A stretch of DNA of 64,000 bases from Anticarsia gemmatalis (Eukaryota > Arthropoda > Insecta > Lepidoptera > Erebidae): positions 6,889,501-6,953,500 of the forward strand of contig NC_134747.1 in the NCBI RefSeq assembly GCF_050436995.1. Reading direction: 5' to 3'. Positions 27,601 through 39,793 of the stretch are shown piece after piece; position 1 is the stretch's first letter, and each line of letters opens with the position of its first letter. The translations under genes and the position numbers were made by a program. Under the pieces are notes generated by a model. It was not told the origin of the DNA and ran no database searches. It saw only the letters and a list, made by a program, of their open reading frames with translations.

Positions 27601-30192
27601 CTTTCTACTTTCGTGCTGTCCTTAGATATGACAAGTCTTTATTTTTTATGCGTTCGATAATAATAGTGATACTTTTTATATTTTTTATGTGTTCGACAAT
27701 AATATCTAAAAATCGATATTTTTTGTGTTCGATAATAGTAGTCAGTCTAAAATAATTGTCGCGTGCGTACTTGCTTGCCGAAAATATGCCGTGCCGCTTA
27801 AAGACCGCAGTACTTAATGGTAATTTTTACTTTACAGCCGGCTCCCGAGCAAATCGTTGGCAAAGAGAAAAAGAGGAAGAAGTTAGACGAGATAGTGTTG
27901 GGCTTATCTGCAGCGAAGTGCAAGAGTCCGACCGCGTCGGCGTCGGAGCAGGCCCGCGGGCGCGGCGCAGTGTTGCCGGACGTCACCGTGACTCCGGCCG
28001 CACCGCCCTCTTCGTCTGCTGCGTCTCCTGTACAAAAACCGTTCTCGGTCACTGTCACCAACGTTCCATCGCCACAAACGTCCTCCAAGGAATTGTCTTC
28101 ATTTTTACAACAGTCATTGGAACAATCAAAGATGTCTAAATCTTCAACTGTGACACCTATGAAGTCGTATTCACACGAAGCTAAGGTAAATAAGTGGCTG
28201 GCGGAACAAGCTAGTGTAGACAGTCGTCGTCGCGGATTAGCCCCCCGCCTCGCACCAGAAGAGCACGTACCTGTAGTTCATCGTGTGACAGGGAAACGAA
28301 TAGTTGGACCTAAAGCTCCCCAACTCAAACACCTCGCCCAATGGATTGCCGAAAATCCTATGTATGACATAGATTCGAAGTGGACAGAAGGCATAAAGGA
28401 ACATATTAAATTGCCTCAAGATGTTCGAAGTCAAAGGCATTCCCCGATGCAATCAACAAGCAGCATGAATGAACGTAAGAAAGGCCGACCACCGACACTT
28501 GATACACCATCTTCAAATGTTCTATCGTCAAATTCTCATTTGAATCAAAGCCTGGCAGGCTTGAATCCAGCACTTTTAGCCAGCTTATCTAGTCTTAGTG
28601 CATTTGATCCAAAAACGTTAGCTGCAACACTATCTAACCTGACAGGATTTGACCCAAAACTACTAAACACTTTTGATCCAAAGCTTCTTTCGAGCTTAAG
28701 CAGTTTTGATCCAAAGAATAATCCACTACTGAATTCGTTCAGTGGAATGCCAAACTTGCTAGGTAATATAGCTGGAGGAAACATTTTTGCTAATTTGGCT
28801 GGATTAGGTTTACCTGGATTTTCTTCCTTAGATATGAATAACCTTAGTGGAGCAAATGTTACAGCAGATAGTAAATCTAAATCGCGTAAACCAGCTGATA
28901 ATGCAAATCCCTCTAGCTCGAAGTCAGCTAATTCACAATTTCCCTTTGTGTTTCCAAATCCAAATATGCTTTACCCTCAATTAGGGCTAAGTGGGCTTAA
29001 TCCATTTGGAATGCATTCTGGTATGTCATCAGCGTATGATGCCTTAGGACTATTGAGTAACAACATAGCTGCGAGTTCCGGAGCATCGACGTTACAAAGT
29101 TCAAGTCATGCCGCTCGAAGTTCTGCGAAAACAACCACTCCGCGGTCGTCGACAGTAGTTACAAATTCGTCAACTTCTAGACAACAAAAAGTGTCCGATC
29201 GTCAACAATCAAGTCAACTACCACAAATACATTTACCACCTGATCCTTACCTTTTGGAATCTCTTTCTAAACAATCTTTAAATTATGACGCTATCATGAG
29301 ACCGGACAAGAGGTCGCGCGATATGGACAGTAATGAGACAATAGCAACTGATTTAACAAAGACTGATAAGAAAAAAATACCGTTTGATTCATTAAGGTCT
29401 CAAGTACCGCCAGAGTTTGCCGCTGTGCAAGAAAAATTACTAAAAGGTGATAAAAAAGACATTGACATAAGTAAAATGCTGTTAGAACAGATGGCTTCAG
29501 GAGCACTGAGTGCTAGCCTCGTCAGTTCCGCAGAATCTAAAAAAGCCAAAGACGAAAAAGATAGTTCAGAGAAAATCAGTAAGAGTTCTTCAGAATATAT
29601 GTCTAGACCACATGGCTCCGAGGATGGAGCTTCAGGTATGTCTTTGGTACAGAAACGAACTCACGATGAAATATCTAATGAGCCTGAAAACTTGGCATTA
29701 CAGCCATCTGAATTAAACCCTGCAAAGAAACTAAAGGAAAGTTCTGAAAAAATTACTACAATTGAGAAAGCACCTGATCACTCACATACAGCAGATATGG
29801 ATCTCGAAGACCTTATAGCTCCATTGACAGTTATAAAAACAGGAATAAAAGGCGATTTCGATACCGCCATCGCAAAAATGACCCCCACAGAGATGACAAC
29901 TTCTTCAACATCCATTACAGAGAGAGACGAAAAATCTCAGTCTAAGATGTCTGGCCAATATCATGATGATACTGCCGACAGCAATGAGAACAATGATGAC
30001 TGCGTGTCAAAGGATGGTGATATGAAAGATAGCGAAGATGGTAGTAATAATGGAGATAATGACGCTGGTCGTAAATGTAACAAAAAGAAAACGCGCAAAT
30101 CATCTGAAGAGATGCCTTCGACATGTCCGCGCCGAGAATTAAGGTCCAGCTCCGGAAGGCAATCAACCGATACAATGAACTCGGGTCATTGA
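15669..30192 (+). CDS. kis: Kismet, CHD7-type chromatin remodeler
   Basis: Nuclear ATP-dependent remodeler (CHD6-9 class; trithorax group) that promotes transcription elongation. Coding exons: 15669-15802, 15878-16170, 16502-16623, 17187-17288, 17414-23312, 23398-23572, 23752-23839, 24048-24343, 24480-24569, 24976-25173, 25512-25758, 26001-26332, 26443-26589, 26882-27578, 27838-30192. Sum 11,175 nt, about 3,724 aa. Order: Pro/Gln/His/Ser-rich N-terminus; basic KKEKNIP/PRKNKERKPR stretch (about 940-1070); two chromodomains (about 1290-1450 and 1470-1530); SNF2 ATPase with Walker A DEMGLGKT (about 1590) and DEAH (about 1700); helicase C with QARCHRIGQQ (about 1990); SANT/SLIDE-type WTRSECFKIERGLLTFGWARW; conserved WWD..CDVSLLVGTYVHGYE block; BRK domain (VTGKRIVGPKAPQLKHLAQW, about 3080-3130); a low-complexity tail with FDPK repeats. 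The ATG follows the uORF. The 3' exon pair around 25.6 and 27.2 kb is very GC-rich. Confidence 0.95.
24620..24795 (+). repeat. Dispersed repeat fragment in kismet intron
   Basis: The phrase AAAACTACTGAACGGATTTT followed by a degenerate tail with a CACGCGGTCG element resembles dispersed elements I know from lepidopteran genomes. A related piece is at about 51310-51440. The class cannot be fixed from the sequence. It sits in the intron 24570-24975. Confidence 0.4.
25235..25310 (+). repeat. tRNA-like SINE head fragment
   Basis: Contains CGGTAGTGG (A-box-like) and TCGGGTTCGATTCTCGA (B box/T-arm). It lies in the kismet intron 25174-25511. It is too degraded to be a functional tRNA. Confidence 0.5.
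25790..25915 (+). repeat. tRNA-derived SINE in kismet intron
   Basis: GCGGGTTCGATGCCCGC is a T-arm/B-box. It is followed by the body ACGGGACGACTGTGTGTGCG and TTTCGGGTCCGG, the usual tail of a common lepidopteran SINE. It starts about 35 bases inside the intron that follows exon 25512-25758. Confidence 0.6.
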
Positions 30193-33100
30193 ATCTCTCA
30201 TAATTTGATACGTCATGAAACTTGCTTCCGACCCCGGTGGGAAGCCACAACTAATTGATGTCATTTCGAGCCCAATCGCAATCGTCGTTAGTATCGCAAC
30301 CCCAAATTCGTAGCAGAAATGTCGTCGTAACTGCTTGGAATGTGTTTTAACAGCAATTATAAAACCAGTGGCGTCCCTTACCGTCGACGGTGTTGCCGCT
30401 CGCCGCTGTTACTTACCGCTAATGTCGTTATCAAGCTCTTAGCCTCATGTTATAGTGACGCTTATGAACCATGTATATAGAAAGAAGCACGACTAACAAA
30501 CTGGGTGGATCACACCGCGGATCTAACGCCTTTCAATAAAAAGATAATTATACTCCAAACAATCCTATCCGTGCAGCTTATTCCACATGCGGTTAAGCGT
30601 AACTATAATATCGGCTTAACTTAACCACTGCAATCAGATCAATTTTTGATCACGAAAGCGCTGTGGTCCAATCAATTACACGAAATGACTTGTAACGTTA
30701 TTGATATATTCAGTGAACATAAAAATAGAGTAATCTATTTTAATTTTATTCTGAATTCCGGCTTTTTCTACATTAAGAATTAGATTAGTTATAAGAATAA
30801 TATTCTTATTTTAAAGTTGTATGATAAAATACAGAAGACTGGATACTCTGCATACAGATCCACAGGTGTACTCAAATTTCTTTACATACAGTTTTGTATT
30901 AGTTAAAATATTGTAAGGAATTATATATACACATAGAATGAAATCAGTTAATCATGCAATACTTTCTTAATTGACAAAATGTCGACAACTAACCGATTAG
31001 AAAATGTGGCTTAGAATTTCATTACGTAGTTTATACGATAAACTATTGACACTATAGAGATCTCTTGCAAATAATGTAGCTCAGTTTCTTTTTGACTACT
31101 ATTTGTATTAAAAGTAAGTTAGAAATGTCAAGGAAATAATATAAAATTGTTCATGAGTTAATTTTTAAAAGTTGAGATAAATGTGTTAAAATTATTCCTG
31201 GTTTATTATTATTCTCATTTTTTTGAACTTAGTTTTTATTGTAAGTTATAAGTCAAACACTGAATGTGATAAAATTTATTTATTACATGTATTCTTATTA
31301 TTTTACACTGCTCTATGGATGAATTGTATTATATAATTATGTGACAAATCGTAAAATAAACATAGAACTGATAACTAAACAATTTTTATTTGTATGAATC
31401 AACAAATTAGTTCTCTTCTCCTACTAATAAATAAAACAACCGGCGAGTAACGATGCGCAACATCGCAAGGCTCCAAGTGGATCTTTCAGCTTCTCTGTAA
31501 TAAACACCCGAGCTGGTATACTCAGTCTTTCATGTTCTTTCTCCTTGATTGTACTCAACCTTGATAAATACAAATAGAAGTAAAACAACATTTAATGTAT
31601 AGTATATAGTTATATAGTTATAAATGCTCTTAAGGGTTAAGTTTTGAGACGAGCGTATTTTTCTGCGTGTATACGGTCGTTTTAGCATAGGCGCTTACAC
31701 ACACGCTACAGTACGCACTTCAGAAAACAAAATAGGTAAAAAGCTGCAGATCTACATGTTACATATATTATGAATTTAGGCACTTGATGTAGACGTTGGT
31801 CTAGTATGTGCGTAGGGCTTCCAAACTCGGTATTATGGAAACTCTCATCATTTTTCAATCCCGCATGTTGTGGGATTGCGGGTGCGGAATTGAAAAACAC
31901 CTATCACACGACATACTGGGAGGGACATTGCTGCAGACACTGTCTTGTCTTTCAGTATGATAAGTTTCCCTCGCAAACTTTTAAGTTTAGCATAATAGTC
32001 CATTGAAATGTTACATGAGTTTGGCGCAATTTTATTTTTGGAACATGTAGGAGGAGTCAATAGAAGCTTAACTTGAAGTTTTTGGGGTCGTCACCCTTGT
32101 CCCCCGGCCGCCATCTTGGAAAAGGGGGTGGGAACACTTTTTTCGCTATACCTACCTCGGAAACTATGCGTCTTACAGTAAAATTGTAAACGCATAATTT
32201 GTAGCAAATTATTTTGCCTACATGTTGAATAATGTTTTGCTCTAAATTAACAATCAAAGAAGTCATACGACATGGGGTGGCGTCACAGTTGTATTTTTTG
32301 GGATCAAATAAGTGTTTCAGTCGCTATAGTAGGGCCGCCGAGTAATTACCGATTTGACAGATTATTCTTTAAATTAATCGATATAACCTTGCACGAGCGT
32401 CACATTTGCGGAATGATTTAGAATACCTCTTTAATATAAAACTTTATGTCAAAATATCAGAATTAAGTAATTTTCCAATAAACACTGTTTCAAAACTTAA
32501 AATAGTTTGTAAATAATATGAAAACATTTATTTTTTGTTCTTTAGCGCGCTTGTATAAAGTTACATGGTGCGGATTCGTGCGTCTTGTTTTCATAGTGAT
32601 GTGCATAATAGTATTCGGTCCGAATTCATTGGAATAGGTATGATTTTTATTTCAAAGAATATTGATGGAATATAGGAATAAGGAATACGGATATTTATTT
32701 TATTTCATCAAGGATACTCCACCTAATGAAGAACTTGTGTCTTTAACTATTATTGGTTTTGATTTTATTTAATTAAACTCTATACTAGAATATTTAAAAA
32801 CAAACTGTGTCAAAATGATATTAGAGTTACCTGTTCAGTCACTTCACTAGTATTGTCAATTTGTCATGTGTCAAATCGGTAATAATTCAGCGGCCCTACT
32901 ATAACCATTAAATAACAAATACAATAGTATCCATATTTAGGTCTTTGGATGAAACTTTTATCGGTACAAGTTAGTAGTTAATAATTTTCAATTCGTCAAT
33001 CCAACACAACTACACTATGGGGTGCGGCATTGTAGGCTCTTTTTGGATTGATTTTTTTTTTATATTTACCTAGTTATCGATATGTAGTGCTTTTGTACCT

Positions 33101-33289
33101 ACATCCCTAGTTTGACAGACTGATGAAGTGTCAAATTTGACAAGAGGTTATGTATGTGGCGAGTTAAAAGTACAACAATACGATTTTTCGTGTTATGTTA
33201 TATTTTGTTTCACAACAACTTTGAAAAATTCTATCGTCATTCTTATTTATCAACAGTTAAACTAAAGTTACGGGCTCGCCCTATTCAAA
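30193..33289. other. Kismet 3' UTR and intergenic region
   Basis: Candidate kismet polyadenylation signals are at 30535-30540 and 31355-31360. An imperfect palindrome with 15-bp arms lies at 31851-31897. A TA-flanked MITE lies at 32327-32901. The GM130 promoter should lie just before 33290; TTATCGATATG near 33077 resembles the insect DRE motif (TATCGATA). No coding exon was found. Confidence 0.5.
32327..32901. mobile_element. TA-flanked MITE with ~35-bp inverted ends
   Basis: The left end reads TAGTAGGGCCGCCGAGTAAT and continues into ATTACCGATTTGACA. The right end carries the same run in reverse complement with a few changes. TA dinucleotides flank both ends (32325-32326, 32902-32903), as in Tc1/mariner-type elements. 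At 575 bp it has no reading frame. The exact tip is ambiguous because the end itself is TATA-rich. Confidence 0.65.
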
Positions 33290-36200
33290 ATGGATAACCG
33301 TGCAGCTAAGTTAGCTCTAGCACGTAAGAAGGTAATGATCATTATTGTTTACCAAAAAATATTAAGTATTCTGTGATCTGATCTAGCAAATTCCTATTAT
33401 GTTTTGCCTTCGTAATTTAATTCAATGATCCCGTTATCGTTCTTTTACATTATTTTCTTAATATATGACACGTAATTCTTGTCGAGTGCGTGCCAAGGAA
33501 AATAAATTTTCGGTATTAAATGTACTCAATCTTGTAAGTACCGATCATGGACATAATCAAATATTATAATCTAAGGTTGTATCTTTGCCTTTTTATGTTA
33601 CCTCGGACCTTAATATTGTTGCACCTTCTTTTAGTTAAAAGACCACCAGGAAAAGAAGACGATTACTGTAAAAGATGAGAGTTATCAATCAGAAAGAAAA
33701 CCAAGTTCAGATCTAACAAATCCAGGCTATGATAATACCCAAACTGTAGAAGAATTAAAAACCCCACACAGTGAAGGTATGGCTGATACATTATACTCTG
33801 AAGTTCCAACTCCTATCATTAAAGAAGAACTTGTGTTAGCTGATGTAAAAAGTTTAACAGAGGATAATATGAAATCTGCATCTGTGCCTGACATTAATGT
33901 TACTGAGATATTAATATCCAATAAGAGAAATCTGGAATTGCAAGTATATGATTTACAAGCTAAACTTGGTCAACTAGAGCATAATCATGCATTGGTGATT
34001 AATGATTTCAAGATGTGTAATTCAAAGGTCAATGATCTGGAAAATGAATTGCAAACAATTAACAATAAATATCTACATGCTACTCAAGAAATATCAATGA
34101 AAGAAAAAGTAATTAATGACTTAACTTGTACACAGACATCATATCAAGAACAAATAAATAATTTATCAGAGCAATTGGAATTTACAAAATCTATACTTGG
34201 TGCCAAAGAGGCAGAGAGTGATTCTCTTCACAGCCAGTTATACAACCTTCAGAATCAATATGATGTCATACATTTACAGTTGCAACAACTCACAAATGGT
34301 ACACCTGCCTGCCCTTCCAATGAGAAAAGTCTTGATGTTGAAAAGAATGAAGCACTTCTGCAAAAAATCGCTAACTTAGAACAACAATTAAGTTTGTTAC
34401 AGAAAGAAAGAGATCAGATTAATTTACATTATGAACATTATGTTGCTGAACTGAATGAGCAGTTAAAATCAGTTGTAAAGAAGAATGAAGAGCTGAGTAA
34501 GGAGGTACAGAATTTGTCAAACAGGGAGAACAGTCTCATTGAACAAATAAGTGATATGGAGATAAGGCTACAAAACTACAATGTTGACAAAAAACGCTTT
34601 GAAATGGATCAGAACACAAGTAACATTAAAGTTTTAGAGGATAATTTAAGACAAGTTCAGGTAATTTTTTTTAGCAAACTATTATGACTTTTCTGTAATT
34701 TTAAGTTTTACTTGCATGTTTGTTTGTATGTTGATTGTTTTACATAACAAACAAGATTTATTCTTTTTTATGTTCATTGAGTTTATGTCATATTGGTAAA
34801 TAATAATATACAATGTCTTTTACCATGCTATCTGATTATAAATCTTTCCATCTTTTCTGCAATAATTCAAAAACTTATATACTCATTCTATTTACTTAAG
34901 TTATCAAACAAAATTGTTTAGTGAGGTAATTTTACATTTAAATAATATGTCTTATATTGTGTATTTCAAGGGTGCATTAAATGAATTACAAATTCATCAC
35001 ATGAAACTCCAAAGTCAGTATGCTGAAAGTGAAGCAAAAGTAAAGGAACTGTCTGAACTAAAAGAAACTGGTTGCAATCATGATAATATAAGCATAACTA
35101 AACTGAGTGCTGATATGACGAGTGATAAAGTTGCTGCTCAGAGGGCTACTGAGCAAAACAAAAAATTAAAACAAGACATGCAAGGCTTAGAGGATGCATT
35201 TGTAAAAATGGTAATGTGGTATTTTTCATACATAATTTAGTAACAGAATGAATGAGTAACAAAAGAAAGGCCTTATTTACTGCCTCTGTAGTACAAGTAA
35301 GTAGTGAAACCGACTTCTGATTATTAGGGTTTCGGGTTCGATTCCCGAGGCGGGCAGTGCTGTTGGTTTTTGGTCATTAAATATAAAAAAAATGCCTGGT
35401 TAATGGCAAGAGGCTTGCCCAGTATCACAGTGGACTAACATTGTTAATGGCCAAATGTGGGTGCATTTCTCATGCACTTCTTGCTCAACATTCGGTATAA
35501 CAGGCGTATATTATATATGTTTGTATGAAAGTATTTGACGGGTCGTGAAGCGTGGCGAAGCCTGCCGCGGGTATTCGGGTCCATAGTCGGCGGACTTTTC
35601 GAATACCTTTAAATATGTTTTGCATAAAAACAATTGAAATTTGAATGAAATCTTAATACAATATTCTAATTTTTTTTAGAGTAAAGATAAGTTAGAACTA
35701 ACAGAAAAACTTACTGCAGAAAAGTTTTTAAATAGAGAGTTAACCATTAAATTAGCTGACGTAGAAGAGAAGGCCAAAGAAATGCAAATAAAATTAAAAG
35801 CTAAGGATGAGGAAATGATTAGATTACAGTCGAATTACAGAGACATTGAGAAACAGTGTGAACAGCTAAAGGATTCAGAGAAGAATATTAATGTTGTTCC
35901 TGAAGAAATTGCGCAAGTTATTGAGGAAAACTCCGAGAACAATAATGGACTGGAAAAGGATGAAGCTGAAAATGAACATTTAATTAAACAAGTAGAGAAT
36001 AAACACAGTATGCAAAAAGAAGATGCTATGTCTAAACTTCAAGAGCGGTTTTTGAAAATAATGGGAGAAGTCGCGGATTTGTCCGATGAAAAACATAGAC
36101 TTGAACATATTATTTTGCAACTACAGAATGAAACTGACACAATTTGTGAATATGTAGCTTTGTACCAACAACAACGCAGTTTATTAAAAAGGCGAGACGA

Positions 36201-36474
36201 AGAGCGGAGTGCTCAACTAAAAGTATTCCAACAGGAATGCGGTAAACTTAAATGTGAGCTGGAAGAGCTTAGTGGAATTTTGGCGCGTTTTGCTGATGAC
36301 CAAGACTTGTTATCTTATTTCAAAATCGAATCAAGACGCAACGATATGGAGAGAGTCATGACATTGCTAACTAATCTAAGAAACAATTCCCTCATTGATC
36401 CTAAAAAGAAAAATGTTGAATTTAAAAACTTTTATCCCTGTAACTGTTGCTCTGGCCAGTTAATCGATGTGTAA
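33290..36474 (+). CDS. GM130: Golgin GM130 (golgin subfamily A member 2)
   Basis: A cis-Golgi matrix tether that binds p115 through its N-terminus and GRASP65 through its C-terminus. Exons: 33290-33331, 33635-34660, 34971-35210, 35680-36474; 2,103 nt, 700 aa. The N-terminus MDNRAAKLALARKKLKDHQ matches the basic KLAAA(R/K)KKL p115-binding segment of golgins. Most of the protein (about residues 85-520) is coiled coil, rich in L, E, K and Q. The C-terminal block ETDTICEYVALYQQQRSLLK is the hallmark GM130 motif (human ETDTIGEYIALYQSQR). The protein ends CSGQLIDV, a hydrophobic tail of the type used to bind the GRASP PDZ. It is shorter than vertebrate GM130 (about 1,000 aa), as expected for insects. 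Confidence 0.9.
35275..35520 (+). repeat. tRNA-derived SINE in GM130 intron
   Basis: TTTCGGGTTCGATTCCCGAGGC is a clear T-arm/B-box at about 35328-35350. It is followed by a non-tRNA body ending in GTGGACTAAC-type sequence. It lies in the intron 35211-35679. Boundaries are approximate. Confidence 0.6.
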
Positions 36475-36621
36475 TTAATTATTTATTTTAACGCCCCAGT
36501 GTCTGATATGGATAATGTATTTTATTATATTATAATAGAGTATAGACAAGTATATGTTATGTGAAAATGTGAATACTATTGCTATCTCCCGTTATTCGTT
36601 TTCTTTTTACTTATACCTCGT

Positions 36622-36797
36622 ATTCATGGTAAACATTTGTTTAGCAACAGATGGTCAACGCTGTTGATGAACGGTGAGACTGTTGCTGGAAACTTTGTTT
36701 ACATAATCATACTGTTATCAACTACAGGTCACACACTTGCCAGAACTCTGGAACACGTTGATTCAGCCTTGTTGCTAAACAATTGTTTACCATGAAT
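36622..36797. repeat. Inverted-repeat element, 28-bp ends
   Basis: ATTCATGGTAAACA plus a further 14 bp at 36622-36649 is repeated in reverse complement at 36770-36797 with one mismatch. Weaker similarity continues inward (TCAACG..TGTT on both sides). No target duplication is evident. It is probably a small MITE or foldback remnant. Confidence 0.6.
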
Positions 36798-38402
36798 CCG
36801 CCGCTTAATAAGAGTATTAAAATTGTTAAGGATAATAGAGTAGATACTCGAAGTAAAGTTTTGCTAAGTATAGTAACATTTATTGTAGCATGTACCCACC
36901 CCCTCATAGTCGCCCACCCCGCGGCCTAAGGTCTGGCTACAGTGGCTACTTCTATCGTAAGTTGGGTAAAATAAGCACCCCGATTGGGCCCGTATATTGT
37001 AAACGACAGCGCTCCAGACTTCGAAAGATATCAAAAAGGTCAAGGATTTATAAGATAGGTAAAAAAAAACAAATTTTCACGTCTTCTAAAATGGTTTCTT
37101 TTATAAATAGCATAGCTAACTACAAATCATTTGGTTTCTTTTCACATAGTTAATGTAATGAGCAGAAGGTGTAGCTCTTTGGATAATAAATTTTATAGAC
37201 ATAGGTAGGTACCTACTAATATAAGTACCTACGTAAGTACAAGTCAGATACAATCCGACTTTAAATATCCTGTAGCTACACCCACATTAATAATAAATTA
37301 CAAGAGGATAATACGCAATAACTTCTTGGTAAAAGTCAAGCACTGAACAAAGACTTGGAATATTGTAATCAACCCGCTTTTGAAAAATAAAAAATATACT
37401 AAGTCTTTGTATGATAAGTTCCAGACAATATTATATGCCGAACAAAATTTGAGTGAGAAGATTGTGTTAGTAAGTGCTTACTATTAATAAAATTGTCCAA
37501 CAAAACAAAGTTAAATTATCGTTACGTGGCAGTATTTTTGCCTGCTACTAAAGGCTGGTTTCACCAGGCATCAACTTAGAATCTGTCAGCGTAACAAGTG
37601 GATTATTGACAGATTTAGTCACACATTTGCTGTCACCCTGTCTTACAACCAGTTTCACGGCTTGTGGATAAGTGTCTGAGAGCGTATCCCATAGATAAAG
37701 CGACAGCGAAAAAAATGTGTCAAAATTACACATGTTATGTTATCCGAAATTGACAAAACCGATCATAAATAAAATGATACTCTATATATTATTAAATTAT
37801 CAGGTACCTGCGTAGAATTTAATAGTATTATTATGTACCTAAATATATTTAAAAGATAATTAAGTACCTAACTAACTATTTTAGAACTAACTTACATAGT
37901 CTGTTGTCTATTACTTTCTAAATAAGGATTCAGAATACAACTGCGTATTAACCTCTCGATGAAAACGTAAATATAAACAATGTATGACACCGTAAGATTG
38001 TGAATTTCGTCACTATATGTACAATCTAAATAGTCATGCATGAGTGACAATATGAAGCACGGCAAAATAAATGTTTGTTATTTATGTTTTATGTTATTGA
38101 ATCAATATTTCGTCGTCCATAGTCTGGACCAAAAGGTCCCACGTATGTGACGTATGTAGTTATTACTAATTATGTCAACAGATTTTCTTTAAATTCTCCA
38201 CTACAGTCAAGTTAGATTGTAAAGTAAATTTCACAATGTTACGATGACATAATTATATGTATCCTCAGTCCTTTATGAATGAATCATTTAAATGAATTAT
38301 ATCAAAAATGATTCCGTTAAAAAAAAGTACACTACGGGCGTACTACAATATGGAAACGGGTTGCTTGCTGGTAAGAGCGGGGCGGTATTGATCGTAGCAG
38401 GC

Positions 38403-38443
38403 ATTCATTTCTATGGAGCATAAGCGCTTCCATAGAAATGAAT
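38403..38443. repeat. Hairpin with perfect 15-bp stem
   Basis: ATTCATTTCTATGGA, an 11-nt loop, then the exact reverse complement. Flanking bases pair partly. The surroundings (CGGGCGTACTAC, GTCGGATGCACCCG) look repeat-derived. Confidence 0.6.
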
Positions 38444-39158
38444 ATCCGCACTAGTCGGATGCACCCGTAGACAGGAAAGTGGTCTTAACTTACAAAAAAC
38501 AAGCGAATATAATACCCCCAGTACCTTTGCCAAACTTTAATGTAGGCCAAAACGAACATTTTACACACGACATTTAAGGAGTTCCTTTTTGTAAGGCAAA
38601 TCGCATTGCCCTATCGTCCAGAACTGGCTAGCCGCTTAGATGTACCTATTTGCGTTCTCGTAAAACCGTCTACAAGATAGATACTAGCTTTTTTAACAAG
38701 GACTTCGGCATATTTATAAATAAGACAAACATCTGAACATTTAATTACTATTCTAAGTAGGGAACATCAGAATCAATATATTCGCGTTTTTCAAATAAAA
38801 TACTATTAGGTGCATGCGCTTAGTAATTAATTACGATTGTAAATTTGTAACGCATACCACCCATATTTGAAATACCGTAATTGTACCAGATACCGCGTAG
38901 GAATGGTATGCCTTCGAGATTGACATTACATTTCTATCAGCGTGGAATAAAATCATAATTAGTATTACAAAGCGCACACCACACTCAATCCATTTATAGC
39001 CACTAACACATCACAGAATGAACTGACGTAAAACTTCTTAATTTTAAAATGTCACATCTGAAACAAAAAATAAAAATTTTAGTATATGTGAAGCCACGAT
39101 AGCCCGTATAGCGACCCGTCGTTCTTGCCTGAGCGATCAGGCAGCGGAAAACACTCAG

Positions 39159-39475
39159 GCTTGCTACACACATATTATTATAGTGGCCATTTTAGTGGGT
39201 TCGGCAGTATTTTTGTTTGGCTTATGCCGATCAGATTATTCATTCAGCTCAACAAATCATTCGATTCTGCAGTATTTGTTTAACGAAAAAGCCGACATGT
39301 AACAACTACTGTATGAGCTCTTAGTTTTGGCTTATGGAGAACGGGTAGTTTCTTCGGCTTTAGTCGGCATAACACGTTTCTTTCCGGCGCAGCTATGTCG
39401 AGCGGCATTATGCCAAACCGATTTTACCGCTCGGTTAGTCCAATTAATGCCGAGCCGTTTATGTGTGTAACAAGC
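39159..39475. mobile_element. Candidate MITE with GCTTGYTACACACATA ends
   Basis: The left end GCTTGCTACACACATA (39159-39174) is matched by the reverse complement at 39460-39475 with one mismatch. The interior is full of TCGGCA/TGCCGA and GGCATAATGCC-type subterminal motifs in both orientations, typical of a non-autonomous DNA transposon. There is no coding capacity and no clear target duplication. Confidence 0.5.
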
Positions 39476-39793
39476 TTTTATAAAAAAACGAAGCCTGTCT
39501 GCGTGAATTTCAATTAACACTTGGTATTTCGTCAGAAGACATTATTTTTTGTTAGTGAGTGATGACTGATCAGATTTATTGTTGTCAGTAGAAAGACAGG
39601 TTTGTGTAATCAAGCGCTGCCATGACCGAACGCAGAAACGTACCTAAACATTAAGGAACTTAAGTATCATGCTCTGTTTGTCACTTTTACTTGTATCATA
39701 GCGACAAATATCTTCTGAAAATCACTTAAAGTTGTAAAATGTTTCTGCATTTGGCCATAAGTGTAAAATCAATCCGTAATAAACTTACCATTA

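Larger units (their letters stand above)
36475..39793. other. Intergenic region between GM130 and PS synthase
   Basis: The two genes converge here, so both 3' UTRs lie at the ends. A minus-strand AATAAA at 39580-39575 may end the PS synthase transcript. Inverted-repeat elements lie at 36622-36797 and 39159-39475 and a hairpin at 38403-38443. A run of TAGGTACCTAC-type sequence is at 37205-37240. An 87-codon frame at 36890-37153 matches nothing I know and is probably chance. Confidence 0.5.

Noticed and set aside
26954..27625. Long open frames on both strands over the GC-rich kismet exon
   Set aside because: High GC removes stop codons in all frames. Only the kismet frame continues across the splice junctions, and the others are Arg/Ala-rich shadows.
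36890..37153. 87-codon frame MYPPPHSRPPRGLRSG...
   Set aside because: No recognisable domain, low-complexity basic content, no splice or promoter support. Left as intergenic.
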